This document shows positions 7,785 to 15,633 of a stretch of DNA of 64,000 nt, piece after piece. Both the position numbers and the translations under genes were made by a program. The notes below the pieces were generated by a model. The model did not search any database and had not been told where the DNA came from. It saw only the letters and a list, made by a program, of their open reading frames with translations. Origin of the DNA: an uncultured Fretibacterium sp. (GTDB taxonomy: Bacteria; Synergistota; Synergistia; Synergistales; Aminobacteriaceae); assembly GCA_937911045.1 (NCBI GenBank), contig CALEPX010000004.1, positions 1 through 64,000 of the forward strand, given 5' to 3'. The number at the start of each line of letters is the position of its first letter. Within the stretch, counting starts at the first letter, position 1.

Positions 7785-9456
7785 TTTTATTACCTCCAGA
7801 ATTTTTCCCAAAGAATCGCAAACATAACATCGTAATATCATCAAATTGCGGCGCATCTCCGGTGAAATTATCAACAGCAGACTTCATATCCGTGAGAATT
7901 TCCTGCGCGGATTCGCATTCAAGATTATTCAACGCATCAAGCATTCGATCCGTGCCGAATAATTCATCGTTCGAATTTGTCGCTTCAGCAACTCCGTCTG
8001 TATAGAGATATAACACGTCACCGGCTTCAAGCTCGAAATCATATTCCCTGAATTTCATGCCGTCCATGGCTGCAACTGCCGGGCTTTGCTTTGTTTTGAA
8101 CAGTTCGAATTTCCCGTTCACGTGCTTAATCGCCGGGTATTCGTGACCCGCATTTGACGCGAAAATCTTGCCGCTAGAAATCTCCAGAATCCCAAGCCAA
8201 ACCGTCACAAACAAATCCGCCTCGTTATTCTCGCACAAGCGCGTATTCACTTCACGAAGAATTTCCGACGGTGATAAATTCCCCATTTGCGCAATATTCT
8301 TGATCAGCGTCTTCGCAATAACCATGAACAACGCAGCCGGAACGCCTTTTCCCGAAACATCAGCAATCACTAACGCCATGTGATCGTCATCAATCAAAAA
8401 GAAATCATAAAAATCTCCGCCGACTTCTTTCGCAGGTGTCATCGAAGCGTAAATATCAAACTCGTCATGCTCCGGGAACGGTGGGAATTTCCGTGGCAAC
8501 ATGTCCGCCTGAATCTGTTTCGCAACGTTTAATTCCGCCTTAATCTGCTCTTTCTCACGAGTGACGCGCGTCAAATTATCAACGTACGAGACAATATCTT
8601 CTTCCATAACGTCAATAACTCGCGCGAGCTGCCCAATCTCGCTAATATCCGTTATTCGAGCCGCAAGCTGAATTTCTGCACGAGTATTTTCATGCGCAAA
8701 TCTCATCGCCTCAGACGCAATTTCCCGAACCGGTGACAATAATTTATCGCTCAAGTAATACCCGTAAAGCGACATCACAATCAACAGGAATACCGCCGAG
8801 AAAATAAACACATGACGCAAATACAGCGAACGCACATCGTCCAAATCTTCCATTCGACGCTCAACACCCAAAATTCCGATAACATTCTTCAGGTGATCAT
8901 GAACTGGAATCATAACAGTTATGTGATTCCCGGACGTGTATTTTTCCTCAGGTCTGTAAACCGCAATCTCAACACGCTCTGAGCCACGCTCGTAAATTTC
9001 CCGAAACGCGCGCAAATATCTGCTGTCAGTCTGAGTGATCGTGTAGCCTGCGCTGTAATCCGGAAAACCAGTTCGCTTATTCGCAACATTCACAAGAAAC
9101 GTGACTTTCGAATATTCTTTCGTGACATCATCGCTCGCAGCCGTGAACAAATATATAAACGTCGCGTCCTGTGTATCGGCTAATTTGTTCCAGTTGCGCT
9201 TAATATCAATCAGCTTCATCTGGTATTCTCGCAGCGTCGGGTCATTCAGCTTCAAGAAGCGCGGCGTGAGTTCGTATGCAGCAGTTCGAGCCGTGTTATA
9301 CGCACTGTCAGCGTACTGATCCTCGATTGCGTCCGTGAATTGCATGTAGCCAATCACACACACAAGTCCCGTTAAAAGCACAAATACCAGCAGAACGCCT
9401 GTCAAAATTTGCAGCGTAATATTCGACTTGAACTTCATAAGCAATTTGCTAAACAT
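7777..9456 (-). CDS. Membrane-bound SpoIIE/RsbU-type PP2C phosphatase with extracytoplasmic sensor
   Basis: 559 residues. Membrane helix one is about 14-37 and helix two about 212-235, flanking a roughly 170-residue extracytoplasmic region that looks like a Cache-type sensor (VNVANKRTGFPDYSAGY, ITVMIPVHDH, GILGVERRM). A HAMP-like linker (LLSPVREIASEA) and a coiled coil (about 290-325) follow. The PP2C/SpoIIE domain has GGDFYDFFLIDDD, ADVSGKGVPAALFM, YTDGVAEATN and DDITML, all with metal-binding Asp. Family members remove phosphate from a STAS antagonist, so it should oppose the RsbW-like kinase encoded next to it. The first Met lies within the upstream acyltransferase gene (22-nt overlap). 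Confidence 0.93.
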   Translation of the reverse strand: MFSKLLMKFKSNITLQILTGVLLVFVLLTGLVCVIGYMQFTDAIEDQYADSAYNTARTAAYELTPRFLKLNDPTLREYQMKLIDIKRNWNKLADTQDATFIYLFTAASDDVTKEYSKVTFLVNVANKRTGFPDYSAGYTITQTDSRYLRAFREIYERGSERVEIAVYRPEEKYTSGNHITVMIPVHDHLKNVIGILGVERRMEDLDDVRSLYLRHVFIFSAVFLLIVMSLYGYYLSDKLLSPVREIASEAMRFAHENTRAEIQLAARITDISEIGQLARVIDVMEEDIVSYVDNLTRVTREKEQIKAELNVAKQIQADMLPRKFPPFPEHDEFDIYASMTPAKEVGGDFYDFFLIDDDHMALVIADVSGKGVPAALFMVIAKTLIKNIAQMGNLSPSEILREVNTRLCENNEADLFVTVWLGILEISSGKIFASNAGHEYPAIKHVNGKFELFKTKQSPAVAAMDGMKFREYDFELEAGDVLYLYTDGVAEATNSNDELFGTDRMLDALNNLECESAQEILTDMKSAVDNFTGDAPQFDDITMLCLRFFGKNSGGNKTE

Positions 9457-10529
9457 TTTCTCTCATAAAACCTCGCAACAAATGAGCAGCATATCATCGA
9501 CAACACAAACGTAACGAACGATTTCACGAAAACTTCGCCGGAAAATTTCACGTACCAGTTCGCGCCGGACTTGATATACGTTCCCATCAGATCCGCAAAT
9601 ATCGCCGCAAAAAACCTGTGCATCAACAGAAAGTACAGCGAATTTCTGCCGACAAATGCCAAATATACACGCAAATACTTCACAAAACACAAAGCTTCGC
9701 AAAATATCAAAAACGCATAGCTTCCGACAAATGCCTGCACAAAAAACGTAAACACACTGAATTTTCCAAGCGTTCCGAGTTCGTTCATGAAAATACTTGA
9801 CGAGCCGCAAAATTCAAACATCGATCTGTGAATAGCAAACGCAAATACTGCAAATATATATGCGTTCTTGTAATCCAGAAATTTACTGGCCAGCCCGGCT
9901 TCACGCAAATATCTCGCGAAAATCATTATCGCCGCATAAACCGGAACAATTATCAAACTCCACGAAAAATCATTGCGATAATCATACAATCCGAACGAAA
10001 ACAAAAGCAAAATCGCGCAAATAATCGCCACTTGCCAAAATTTCTGCAAATTCACGAATCTGACACACGCATAGAAAACCGGAATCGTGAACGCCATCGT
10101 CCAGACAAACCAAACAGGCGACACAAGATCAAATACCAGTGCGTTTATCAAATCATAACTCGCAAAAAACGGAATCTTCCCGAAAAACTCCGGTCTCAAA
10201 TACGTAGCAATCACATCAAACGACCAAGCCCGAAAATCGTATCCGTGAAAAATCGCGCAGTAAATCCCGAGTAATACCAGCATAATCGCGCTACACAAAA
10301 TTGTCGGCAATAATAAGTTCTTGAGTTTGTGAGCGACATTCTGCAGCATATGCCCGTCATTAACTTTCACAAAATAACCCGATACTATGAAAAAAAACGG
10401 AATTATCAGCCAGATAGATTCCATGACCAACCTATCGGCAATTCCGTTCTCTGTTCTGTAAACCAAGTGAAAAATCGCGACGAAGATTATTCCCAATCCT
10501 CGCGCAATATCAAATATTAAGATACGCAA
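9435..10529 (-). CDS. Acyltransferase-3 family integral membrane protein
   Basis: 364 residues with about ten hydrophobic segments. The N-terminus MRILIFDIARGLGIIFVAIFHL contains the family's DxxRGxxxxxVxxxH pattern, with the putative catalytic His in AIFHLVYR; FFFIVSGYFV follows. Such proteins O-acetylate or succinylate surface polysaccharides or lipids at the membrane. It sits inside the signalling operon, 17 nt after the STAS gene, which is unexpected. It could be an effector modifying the envelope, or a passenger. The substrate cannot be read from sequence. Confidence 0.85.
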   Translation of the reverse strand: MRILIFDIARGLGIIFVAIFHLVYRTENGIADRLVMESIWLIIPFFFIVSGYFVKVNDGHMLQNVAHKLKNLLLPTILCSAIMLVLLGIYCAIFHGYDFRAWSFDVIATYLRPEFFGKIPFFASYDLINALVFDLVSPVWFVWTMAFTIPVFYACVRFVNLQKFWQVAIICAILLLFSFGLYDYRNDFSWSLIIVPVYAAIMIFARYLREAGLASKFLDYKNAYIFAVFAFAIHRSMFEFCGSSSIFMNELGTLGKFSVFTFFVQAFVGSYAFLIFCEALCFVKYLRVYLAFVGRNSLYFLLMHRFFAAIFADLMGTYIKSGANWYVKFSGEVFVKSFVTFVLSMICCSFVARFYERKCLANCL

Positions 10530-10546
10530 AATACTTATTCTACGAC

Positions 10547-10840
10547 TTATTCTACGTTCAAAATCTCGTCAAATCCCGTAACTTCGAAAATATCGCGAAT
10601 CTCTTGACTCACGTTCTTAATCGTCATTGCTCCCTGTTTGTTCATGAGCTTCTGAGCCTTTAGCAACACGCGCAAGCCTGCTGATGAAATATACACAAGC
10701 TTTTCCATGTCAATAACGAGCGTCTTAACACCCGATAAATCGCCCAGCTCACTCTCAAGCTGCGGTGCTGTAGTAGTGTCAAGTCTGCCCTCAAGTGCAA
10801 CCGTTAATTCCGAACCATTCATGTTTTTACGAATTTCCAT
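10547..10840 (-). CDS. STAS-domain anti-anti-sigma factor (SpoIIAA/RsbV-like)
   Basis: 97 residues forming a single STAS domain: LTVALEGRLDTTTAPQLE, then VIDMEKLVYISSAGLRVLL, whose first or second Ser is the phosphoacceptor in SpoIIAA/RsbV proteins, and GFDEILNVE at the end. In this family the unphosphorylated form sequesters an RsbW-type kinase. Both the kinase and the phosphatase that should set its phosphorylation state are in the same operon; no sigma factor gene is. Confidence 0.95.
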   Translation of the reverse strand: MEIRKNMNGSELTVALEGRLDTTTAPQLESELGDLSGVKTLVIDMEKLVYISSAGLRVLLKAQKLMNKQGAMTIKNVSQEIRDIFEVTGFDEILNVE

Positions 10841-10856
10841 CTTAGAATCCCGCTCC

Positions 10857-11489
10857 CTAAAATTTTTTCAAAATCGTGACATTTATCACGCTATCTTTCA
10901 CACCAATTTGCACATCATCTGCTATGTTCGCAATGATTGATTTTTCGAGTTCGTCCCATGCTTCGACAGTCGTGTCATCCTGAGAATTTGCGTTCAAGTC
11001 CGAGATACTCTGCTTGTACTTCTGCATTGACCACGAATACACTGCCTGCGAAATTTCCGCACCGGTCATTCCAAGCGTGCCGTAATCCAGAAATCCCGAG
11101 CCATACTCAGCCTGAAACTTGAAACTCTCTTCCATATTATACATGAAGCCTTCGAGCATTTCGCGAACTTTGTCCATAATTCCGAACGATGACGAATTTT
11201 TCCCGCACGTCGAAATCGAAAGCAAATCCTGCTTCTGCGCATAATCAACTTTTCCGCGAGCCTCAAGCCTGATACGAAAATCCCGATTCTCAGACTCAAT
11301 CCAGAACTCAGCCGAAAAATTCCCGACAATCGCGCGCACCATACTCAACAATTCTTCCGACAACAAGCACAGGTGAAAATTCTCGCGCCCGACAAGCCCT
11401 GAAGAATCTGCAATTTTGCGTGTCAATTCCAGAGCATGATTCATGCCCGTGCCGTCATTCGAGATTGTGATTTTCTCAGATTGGCTCAT
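10857..11489 (-). CDS. Divergent GHKL-like protein of the partner-switch operon
   Basis: 210 residues. The N-terminal two-thirds echo an RsbW fold: HLCLLSEELLSMVRAIVG in the N-box position and SFGIMDKVREMLEGF where the G2 helix would be. However, the catalytic Asn is Met and no DxG box is visible, so ATP binding is doubtful. The C-terminal part (about 120-210) has no match I know; it contains an acidic linker and ends VINVTILKKF, like the final strand of the intact kinase. It is probably a scaffold or binding partner for STAS. Its ATG overlaps the upstream stop (TAATG). Confidence 0.6.
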   Translation of the reverse strand: MSQSEKITISNDGTGMNHALELTRKIADSSGLVGRENFHLCLLSEELLSMVRAIVGNFSAEFWIESENRDFRIRLEARGKVDYAQKQDLLSISTCGKNSSSFGIMDKVREMLEGFMYNMEESFKFQAEYGSGFLDYGTLGMTGAEISQAVYSWSMQKYKQSISDLNANSQDDTTVEAWDELEKSIIANIADDVQIGVKDSVINVTILKKF

Positions 11490-11971
11490 TAATTCACAGC
11501 TCGATTCGCGTAACTGTATTTTCTCGTATGTTCCTGAATTTCGTTGCGAACTGCATACGGATTAGGAACGTTCTTGATATAAATTTCGTTCTCACTTGTG
11601 CCGGAACTTGCGATTTTTATATCACCGATGCCCAATAATTTCTGAAACACGTTCTGTTCGACTTCGATGTGTTTAATATTCACAAGCTCAATCTCTACTG
11701 AACGAGTGTTTGCAAAGCCGGTCTCGTATGCAATTTCCTTCTCACGATCATCATCACGCAGCGTTAATTTCTCAGACGCACGCTTCATGAGAATATTAGC
11801 AAAAATTGCCAGGATCAATATCAACGCAGCTCCCCAAGTTACCGACGCACCGAGCAGAGCCTTCCAACTCACAACACACGCACAAACAAGAACCAACAGC
11901 ATTAGCGCAATATGCTTGTAGAAACTTCGAATTGCAACTCTATACGTCTTGTTAAATGCAACTGATTCCAT
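11489..11971 (-). CDS. Two-helix membrane protein with bacterial PH domain (YdbS/YdbT-like)
   Basis: 160 residues. Two adjacent membrane segments (about 20-60) are followed by a C-terminal beta-rich domain with RSVEIELVNIKHIEVEQNVF and GIGDIKIASSGTS, the pattern of bPH_2 (DUF304) proteins. The role of these domains is unknown, but they often sit beside membrane stress systems. I chose the ATG at 11971 because AGGAGA lies 12 nt upstream; a TTG at 11998 would place that site inside the coding sequence. It is the first gene of the nine-gene operon and is divergent from the MacB-type permease. Confidence 0.8.
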   Translation of the reverse strand: MESVAFNKTYRVAIRSFYKHIALMLLVLVCACVVSWKALLGASVTWGAALILILAIFANILMKRASEKLTLRDDDREKEIAYETGFANTRSVEIELVNIKHIEVEQNVFQKLLGIGDIKIASSGTSENEIYIKNVPNPYAVRNEIQEHTRKYSYANRAVN

Positions 11972-12015
11972 CTTCGAAAATATTCTCCTTTTGTACAATA
12001 AATATATTCTGGGAT

Positions 12016-12021
12016 ATTATA
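12016..12021 (-). promoter_or_regulatory. Candidate -10 for the nine-gene operon
   Basis: A minus-strand TATAAT lies 45 nt upstream of the first gene's ATG and is the best promoter element in the divergent gap 11972-12128. The -35 position (AAGATT) is a poor match. A plus-strand TAGAAT at 12069-12074 could serve the divergent permease. Confidence 0.5.
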
Positions 12022-12128
12022 ACAAAAATTCTCCGCGAAATCTTCACGTTTGAATTGCGAATTTGCGCTAGAATATTCACGACTTAATACTTAACATTGC
12101 GAAAGGAATTTCACACTTCAAAATCAAA

Positions 12129-13352
12129 ATGGAAATCGTAAAGACAGCTTTGAGATCATTACTAGGCAATCGCACGAGATCAATCCTGACCATGTTGGGA
12201 ATCATAATCGGTGTCGGCGCGGTAATCACAATGGTAGCTATCGGACGCGGGGCTGCTCAGCAGGTTGATAGTTTCGTCTCCGGATTCGGCGCAAATCTTC
12301 TTATATTAATGCCAGCTCCTCCTAACAGCACAGGTGCAAGAGGCGCAGCAGGTTCGGGAAATTCTATAACTCTCAGCGACTGTGACGCAATCGCAAACGA
12401 AAGTTTCTCAATCGCACGGGTTGCTCCGGAAGTAAATTCCAGCGCGCAAGTTATTTTCGGCAACAGCAACTGGAACACAAGCATTTTGGGAAGCACTCCG
12501 GATATTTTGCCGGTACGAACTTGGGAAATGCAAACGGGCGAATGTTTCACCGAAGCGGACGTGAAATCTGCTGCGAAAGTCTGCATTCTTGGTCAGACCG
12601 TCGCGAAAGAATTATTCGGATACTCAGACCCGATCGACTCAGTAATTCGAATCAAGAGCGTTCCGTTTCGTGTAATCGGCACAACTAAACCAAAGGGCGC
12701 AAATTCCTGGGGACAGGATCAGGACGACGTTATAATCGTACCGGTTACGACGGCGTTACGAAGGCTTGTGCGAATGGGTGGCGGAAGAGTTGACAGTGTT
12801 CGGCGCGTGAATATTCAGGCGAAAGATCGCAATTCTCTAACATCAGCTCAATCCGAAATGACAGCAATTCTCCGGCAACGACACAAATTAACCGAGGGCG
12901 TTGCTAACGATTTTGACATTCGAAATCTTACTCAGGCGATGGAAAACGCTGCACAAACTGCGAACGTCATGAGTATGTTGCTCGGGGCAGTTGCGTCAAT
13001 CTCGTTGCTAGTCGGCGGAATCGGAATCATGAATATCATGCTCGTATCCGTGAGTGAACGTACGCGTGAAATCGGGATCAGAATGGCTGTAGGCGCAAGA
13101 CCTGCGAATGTACGTGTGCAGTTTTTAACCGAAGCTGTTGTCTTGTCATTACTCGGCGGCGCAATCGGAATCACTGGCGGAATTGCTGTATCGAAAGCCA
13201 TAACGGAATTTTTCTCATGGGCAACGGTAATATCAATGCAGTCGATTATTATCGCAGTAGGCTTCTCGGCGATTGTCGGAGTATTTTTCGGATTCTGGCC
13301 CGCGTGGAAAGCTTCGAATCTTGACCCGATTGATGCGTTGCGAACGGACTGA
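12129..13352 (+). CDS. MacB/FtsX-type ABC transporter permease
   Basis: 407 residues with the MacB topology. There is one N-terminal membrane helix (LTMLGIIIGVGAVITMVAIG, about 20-39) after the typical ALRSLLGNRTRS, then a large periplasmic MacB_PCD domain (about 45-270) and three C-terminal FtsX helices with SVSERTREIGIRMAVGAR between them. Such permeases power efflux or envelope transport and need a MacB-type ATPase and usually a MacA-type adaptor. Neither lies downstream, so the partners are elsewhere or the system is split. Confidence 0.92.
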   Translation: MEIVKTALRSLLGNRTRSILTMLGIIIGVGAVITMVAIGRGAAQQVDSFVSGFGANLLILMPAPPNSTGARGAAGSGNSITLSDCDAIANESFSIARVAPEVNSSAQVIFGNSNWNTSILGSTPDILPVRTWEMQTGECFTEADVKSAAKVCILGQTVAKELFGYSDPIDSVIRIKSVPFRVIGTTKPKGANSWGQDQDDVIIVPVTTALRRLVRMGGGRVDSVRRVNIQAKDRNSLTSAQSEMTAILRQRHKLTEGVANDFDIRNLTQAMENAAQTANVMSMLLGAVASISLLVGGIGIMNIMLVSVSERTREIGIRMAVGARPANVRVQFLTEAVVLSLLGGAIGITGGIAVSKAITEFFSWATVISMQSIIIAVGFSAIVGVFFGFWPAWKASNLDPIDALRTD

Positions 13353-13365
13353 TTTGTGATAGAAT
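13353..13365 (+). promoter_or_regulatory. Extended -10 promoter-like element, first copy of a 13-mer
   Basis: TTTGTGATAGAAT contains TGA-TAGAAT, an extended -10. The identical 13-mer occurs at 15581-15593 ahead of the large surface-protein gene. Here the next feature is a terminator hairpin, so any transcript would be about 50 nt. Confidence 0.4.
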
Positions 13366-13375
13366 ATGCGTAGTG

Positions 13376-13424
13376 AAAATCTCTCTTGTGATCACACGAA
13401 TCGCGAGGGAGATTTTGATTTTTA
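13376..13424 (+). terminator. Rho-independent terminator after the MacB-type permease
   Basis: AAAATCTC (13377-13384) pairs with GAGATTTT in the GAGGGAGATTTT segment, followed by GATTTTT. The loop contains the palindrome TGTGATCACA. Confidence 0.75.
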
Positions 13425-13548
13425 CAGCTACATGTACAGCTACAGATTTTGCTCTCTTAAACGCTCTTCGCAAAAAACGAATCTGATTCAAAAACGCTAA
13501 AAAATGCTAAATCGTAACACTTTTTCACAAACATAATACATAACAGAT

Positions 13549-15552
13549 ATGATCAGAAAACTCGAACACAAAGACTTCATATTACACTCAGAATTTTCAC
13601 CCTCAGGAGACCAGCCTCAAGCGATAGATTCACTCGTCAAAAGCATCTCGCATAATCACAAGTTCCAAACGTTAATGGGCGTTACCGGCAGCGGAAAAAC
13701 TTTCACAATGGCAAACGTCATCGCGAAAATCAATCGTCCAACACTCGTCCTCGCACACAACAAAACTCTCGCGGCGCAATTATATTCCGAGTTCAAAAGC
13801 TTCTTCCCGGAAAACGCCGTGCATTACTTCGTGAGTTATTACGATTATTACCAACCTGAAGCATACATTCCTCAGAGCGATATTTACATCGAGAAGGACG
13901 CATCTGTTAATGACCAAATTGAACGCTTGAGACTTGCTGCTACAAAAGCCCTGATCGAACGTGACGACGTATTAATCGTGGCGAGTGTGTCGTGCATTTA
14001 CGGATTAGGTCAGCGCGAAAATTACGAGAACGCAATCATCAGCTTCAGGAAACATGACAAGCTCGAACTATCGGATTTCATTCGCAAACTTGTCGAGAAT
14101 TACTACGAACGCAGCGACTTCACACCCGAACCCGGAAAATTTCGCGTACGTGGCGATACGATTGACATTTTCCCTGCATACAACGAAGAAGACTGTATCC
14201 GCGTGATATTTTTCGACGACGAAATCGAGGACATAAAGCTCATTCACCCAATCAGCGGACATGTTTTGAAAACCGTAACTCAAGCATCAATTTTCCCCGC
14301 GCAACATTACGTAACAGAATCCGACGCTATCAAAAAATCCGAACCGTTAATTCGCGAAGAACTCGCCAAAATCGAACAGGAATTTATACAAGCCGGAAAA
14401 CTCGTCGAAGCTCAACGCATAAAAACCCGAACAATTTACGATCTCGAAATGATGAACGAAGCCGGTTATTGCTCCGGGATCGAAAATTACTCGGTCTATC
14501 TTGACGGACGAAATCACGGTGAACCACCCGGGACGTTAATTGACTTTTTCCCCGAGAATTTCCTGCTATTTGTTGACGAGTCGCACATAACTCTGCCACA
14601 AGTTCGCGGAATGTTCAACGGTGATAGAGCGCGAAAAAATGTTCTGGTTGAGAACGGCTTCAGATTGCCATCGTGTCTTGATAATCGTCCGTTGCGCTGG
14701 GATGAGTTCGAGAAGCGAATCTGTCAGGCTGTGTTTGTGTCGGCAACTCCGGCGGATTATGAGCTGGAAGTTTCCGGTGAAAACGTCGTCGAGCAAATTA
14801 TCAGACCAACCGGAATCCCTGAACCAGAAATCGAAATCAGACCTGCAATCTCTCAAATCGATGACTTAATCGCAAGATTACGCGAAATTACAGCCAAGAA
14901 TCAGCGCGCACTCGTACTGACTCTCACGAAAAAATCCTCCGAAGATTTAGCCGACTTTCTGCGTGAGAACAAATTCAAAGTCCAGTACATTCACTCGGAG
15001 CTGAACACTTTCGAACGTGCGGAATTAATTCACGATTTGCGCATCGGTTCTGTGAATATTCTTGTCGGGATAAATCTGCTGCGTGAAGGAATGGATTTGC
15101 CGGAAGTCACACTCGTTGCGATACTTGACGCTGACCGTGAAGGATATTTGCGTTCGGACAGATCGCTGATTCAGATTATGGGACGTGCAGCGCGAAATAT
15201 CGACAGCAAAGTGATTTTATACGCTGATAATCTCACCGATAGCATTAACAGAGCAGTTTCCGAAATTCGCCGACGACGTGACAAGCAACTCGCCTTTAAC
15301 GAATCTAACGGGATAATTCCACGCAGCATTTCCAAAGATATAACGCAACTTTTGCCCGAAGAACTCGCCGACGCATTCGCAAATTCTCATGATACACACA
15401 AAAGCAATTCCCGAAAATCCCAGACTAATCTCGAAAATATTCCGGTTACAATTAAGCAGCTCGAATCCGAAATGTGGCGTGCTGTTGAGAAACTTGATTT
15501 TGAATTAGCTGCTGTTTTGCGCGATAAGATTCAAGAACTGAAATCCCGATAA
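13549..15552 (+). CDS. uvrB: UvrABC excinuclease subunit B
   Basis: Damage-verification helicase of nucleotide excision repair. The 667 residues match the family length. Visible motifs are Walker A GVTGSGKT (about 43-50), the beta-hairpin region YFVSYYDYYQPEAYIP, the Walker B-like LFVDESH, VFVSATPADYELE, GINLLREGMDLPEV and QIMGRAARN. A C-terminal UVR motif (LESEMWRAVEKLDFELAAV) binds UvrC. No other excision-repair subunit is adjacent; mfd lies at 49.6 kb on the same strand. The 196-bp gap upstream holds the previous gene's terminator and AT-rich sequence that could carry a promoter. Confidence 0.98.
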   Translation: MIRKLEHKDFILHSEFSPSGDQPQAIDSLVKSISHNHKFQTLMGVTGSGKTFTMANVIAKINRPTLVLAHNKTLAAQLYSEFKSFFPENAVHYFVSYYDYYQPEAYIPQSDIYIEKDASVNDQIERLRLAATKALIERDDVLIVASVSCIYGLGQRENYENAIISFRKHDKLELSDFIRKLVENYYERSDFTPEPGKFRVRGDTIDIFPAYNEEDCIRVIFFDDEIEDIKLIHPISGHVLKTVTQASIFPAQHYVTESDAIKKSEPLIREELAKIEQEFIQAGKLVEAQRIKTRTIYDLEMMNEAGYCSGIENYSVYLDGRNHGEPPGTLIDFFPENFLLFVDESHITLPQVRGMFNGDRARKNVLVENGFRLPSCLDNRPLRWDEFEKRICQAVFVSATPADYELEVSGENVVEQIIRPTGIPEPEIEIRPAISQIDDLIARLREITAKNQRALVLTLTKKSSEDLADFLRENKFKVQYIHSELNTFERAELIHDLRIGSVNILVGINLLREGMDLPEVTLVAILDADREGYLRSDRSLIQIMGRAARNIDSKVILYADNLTDSINRAVSEIRRRRDKQLAFNESNGIIPRSISKDITQLLPEELADAFANSHDTHKSNSRKSQTNLENIPVTIKQLESEMWRAVEKLDFELAAVLRDKIQELKSR

Positions 15553-15558
15553 GCAATA

Positions 15559-15584
15559 CTCGTATTCAAAACGGGGCTTTTTTG
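15559..15584 (+). terminator. Probable weak terminator after uvrB
   Basis: CTCGT pairs with ACGGG around a 7-nt loop, followed by GCTTTTTT. The stem is short with one G-U pair. It abuts the next promoter element. Confidence 0.45.
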
Positions 15585-15593
15585 TGATAGAAT
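15581..15593 (+). promoter_or_regulatory. Extended -10 promoter for the large Synergist-CTERM protein
   Basis: TTTGTGATAGAAT places TAGAAT at 15588-15593 with a TGA extension, 40 nt before the ATG at 15634. It is identical to the element at 13353. Confidence 0.55.
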
Positions 15594-15633
15594 TGCGAAA
15601 ATTTTTAATAAACAAGAGGAGCATGTATTTTAC

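Noticed and set aside
12129..13352. A complete MacAB efflux operon
   Set aside because: Only the permease is present; no ATPase or membrane-fusion gene follows.
13385..13397. TGTGATCACA as a CRP site
   Set aside because: It has no spacer between half-sites, lies in a terminator loop, and is a single 10-bp palindrome.
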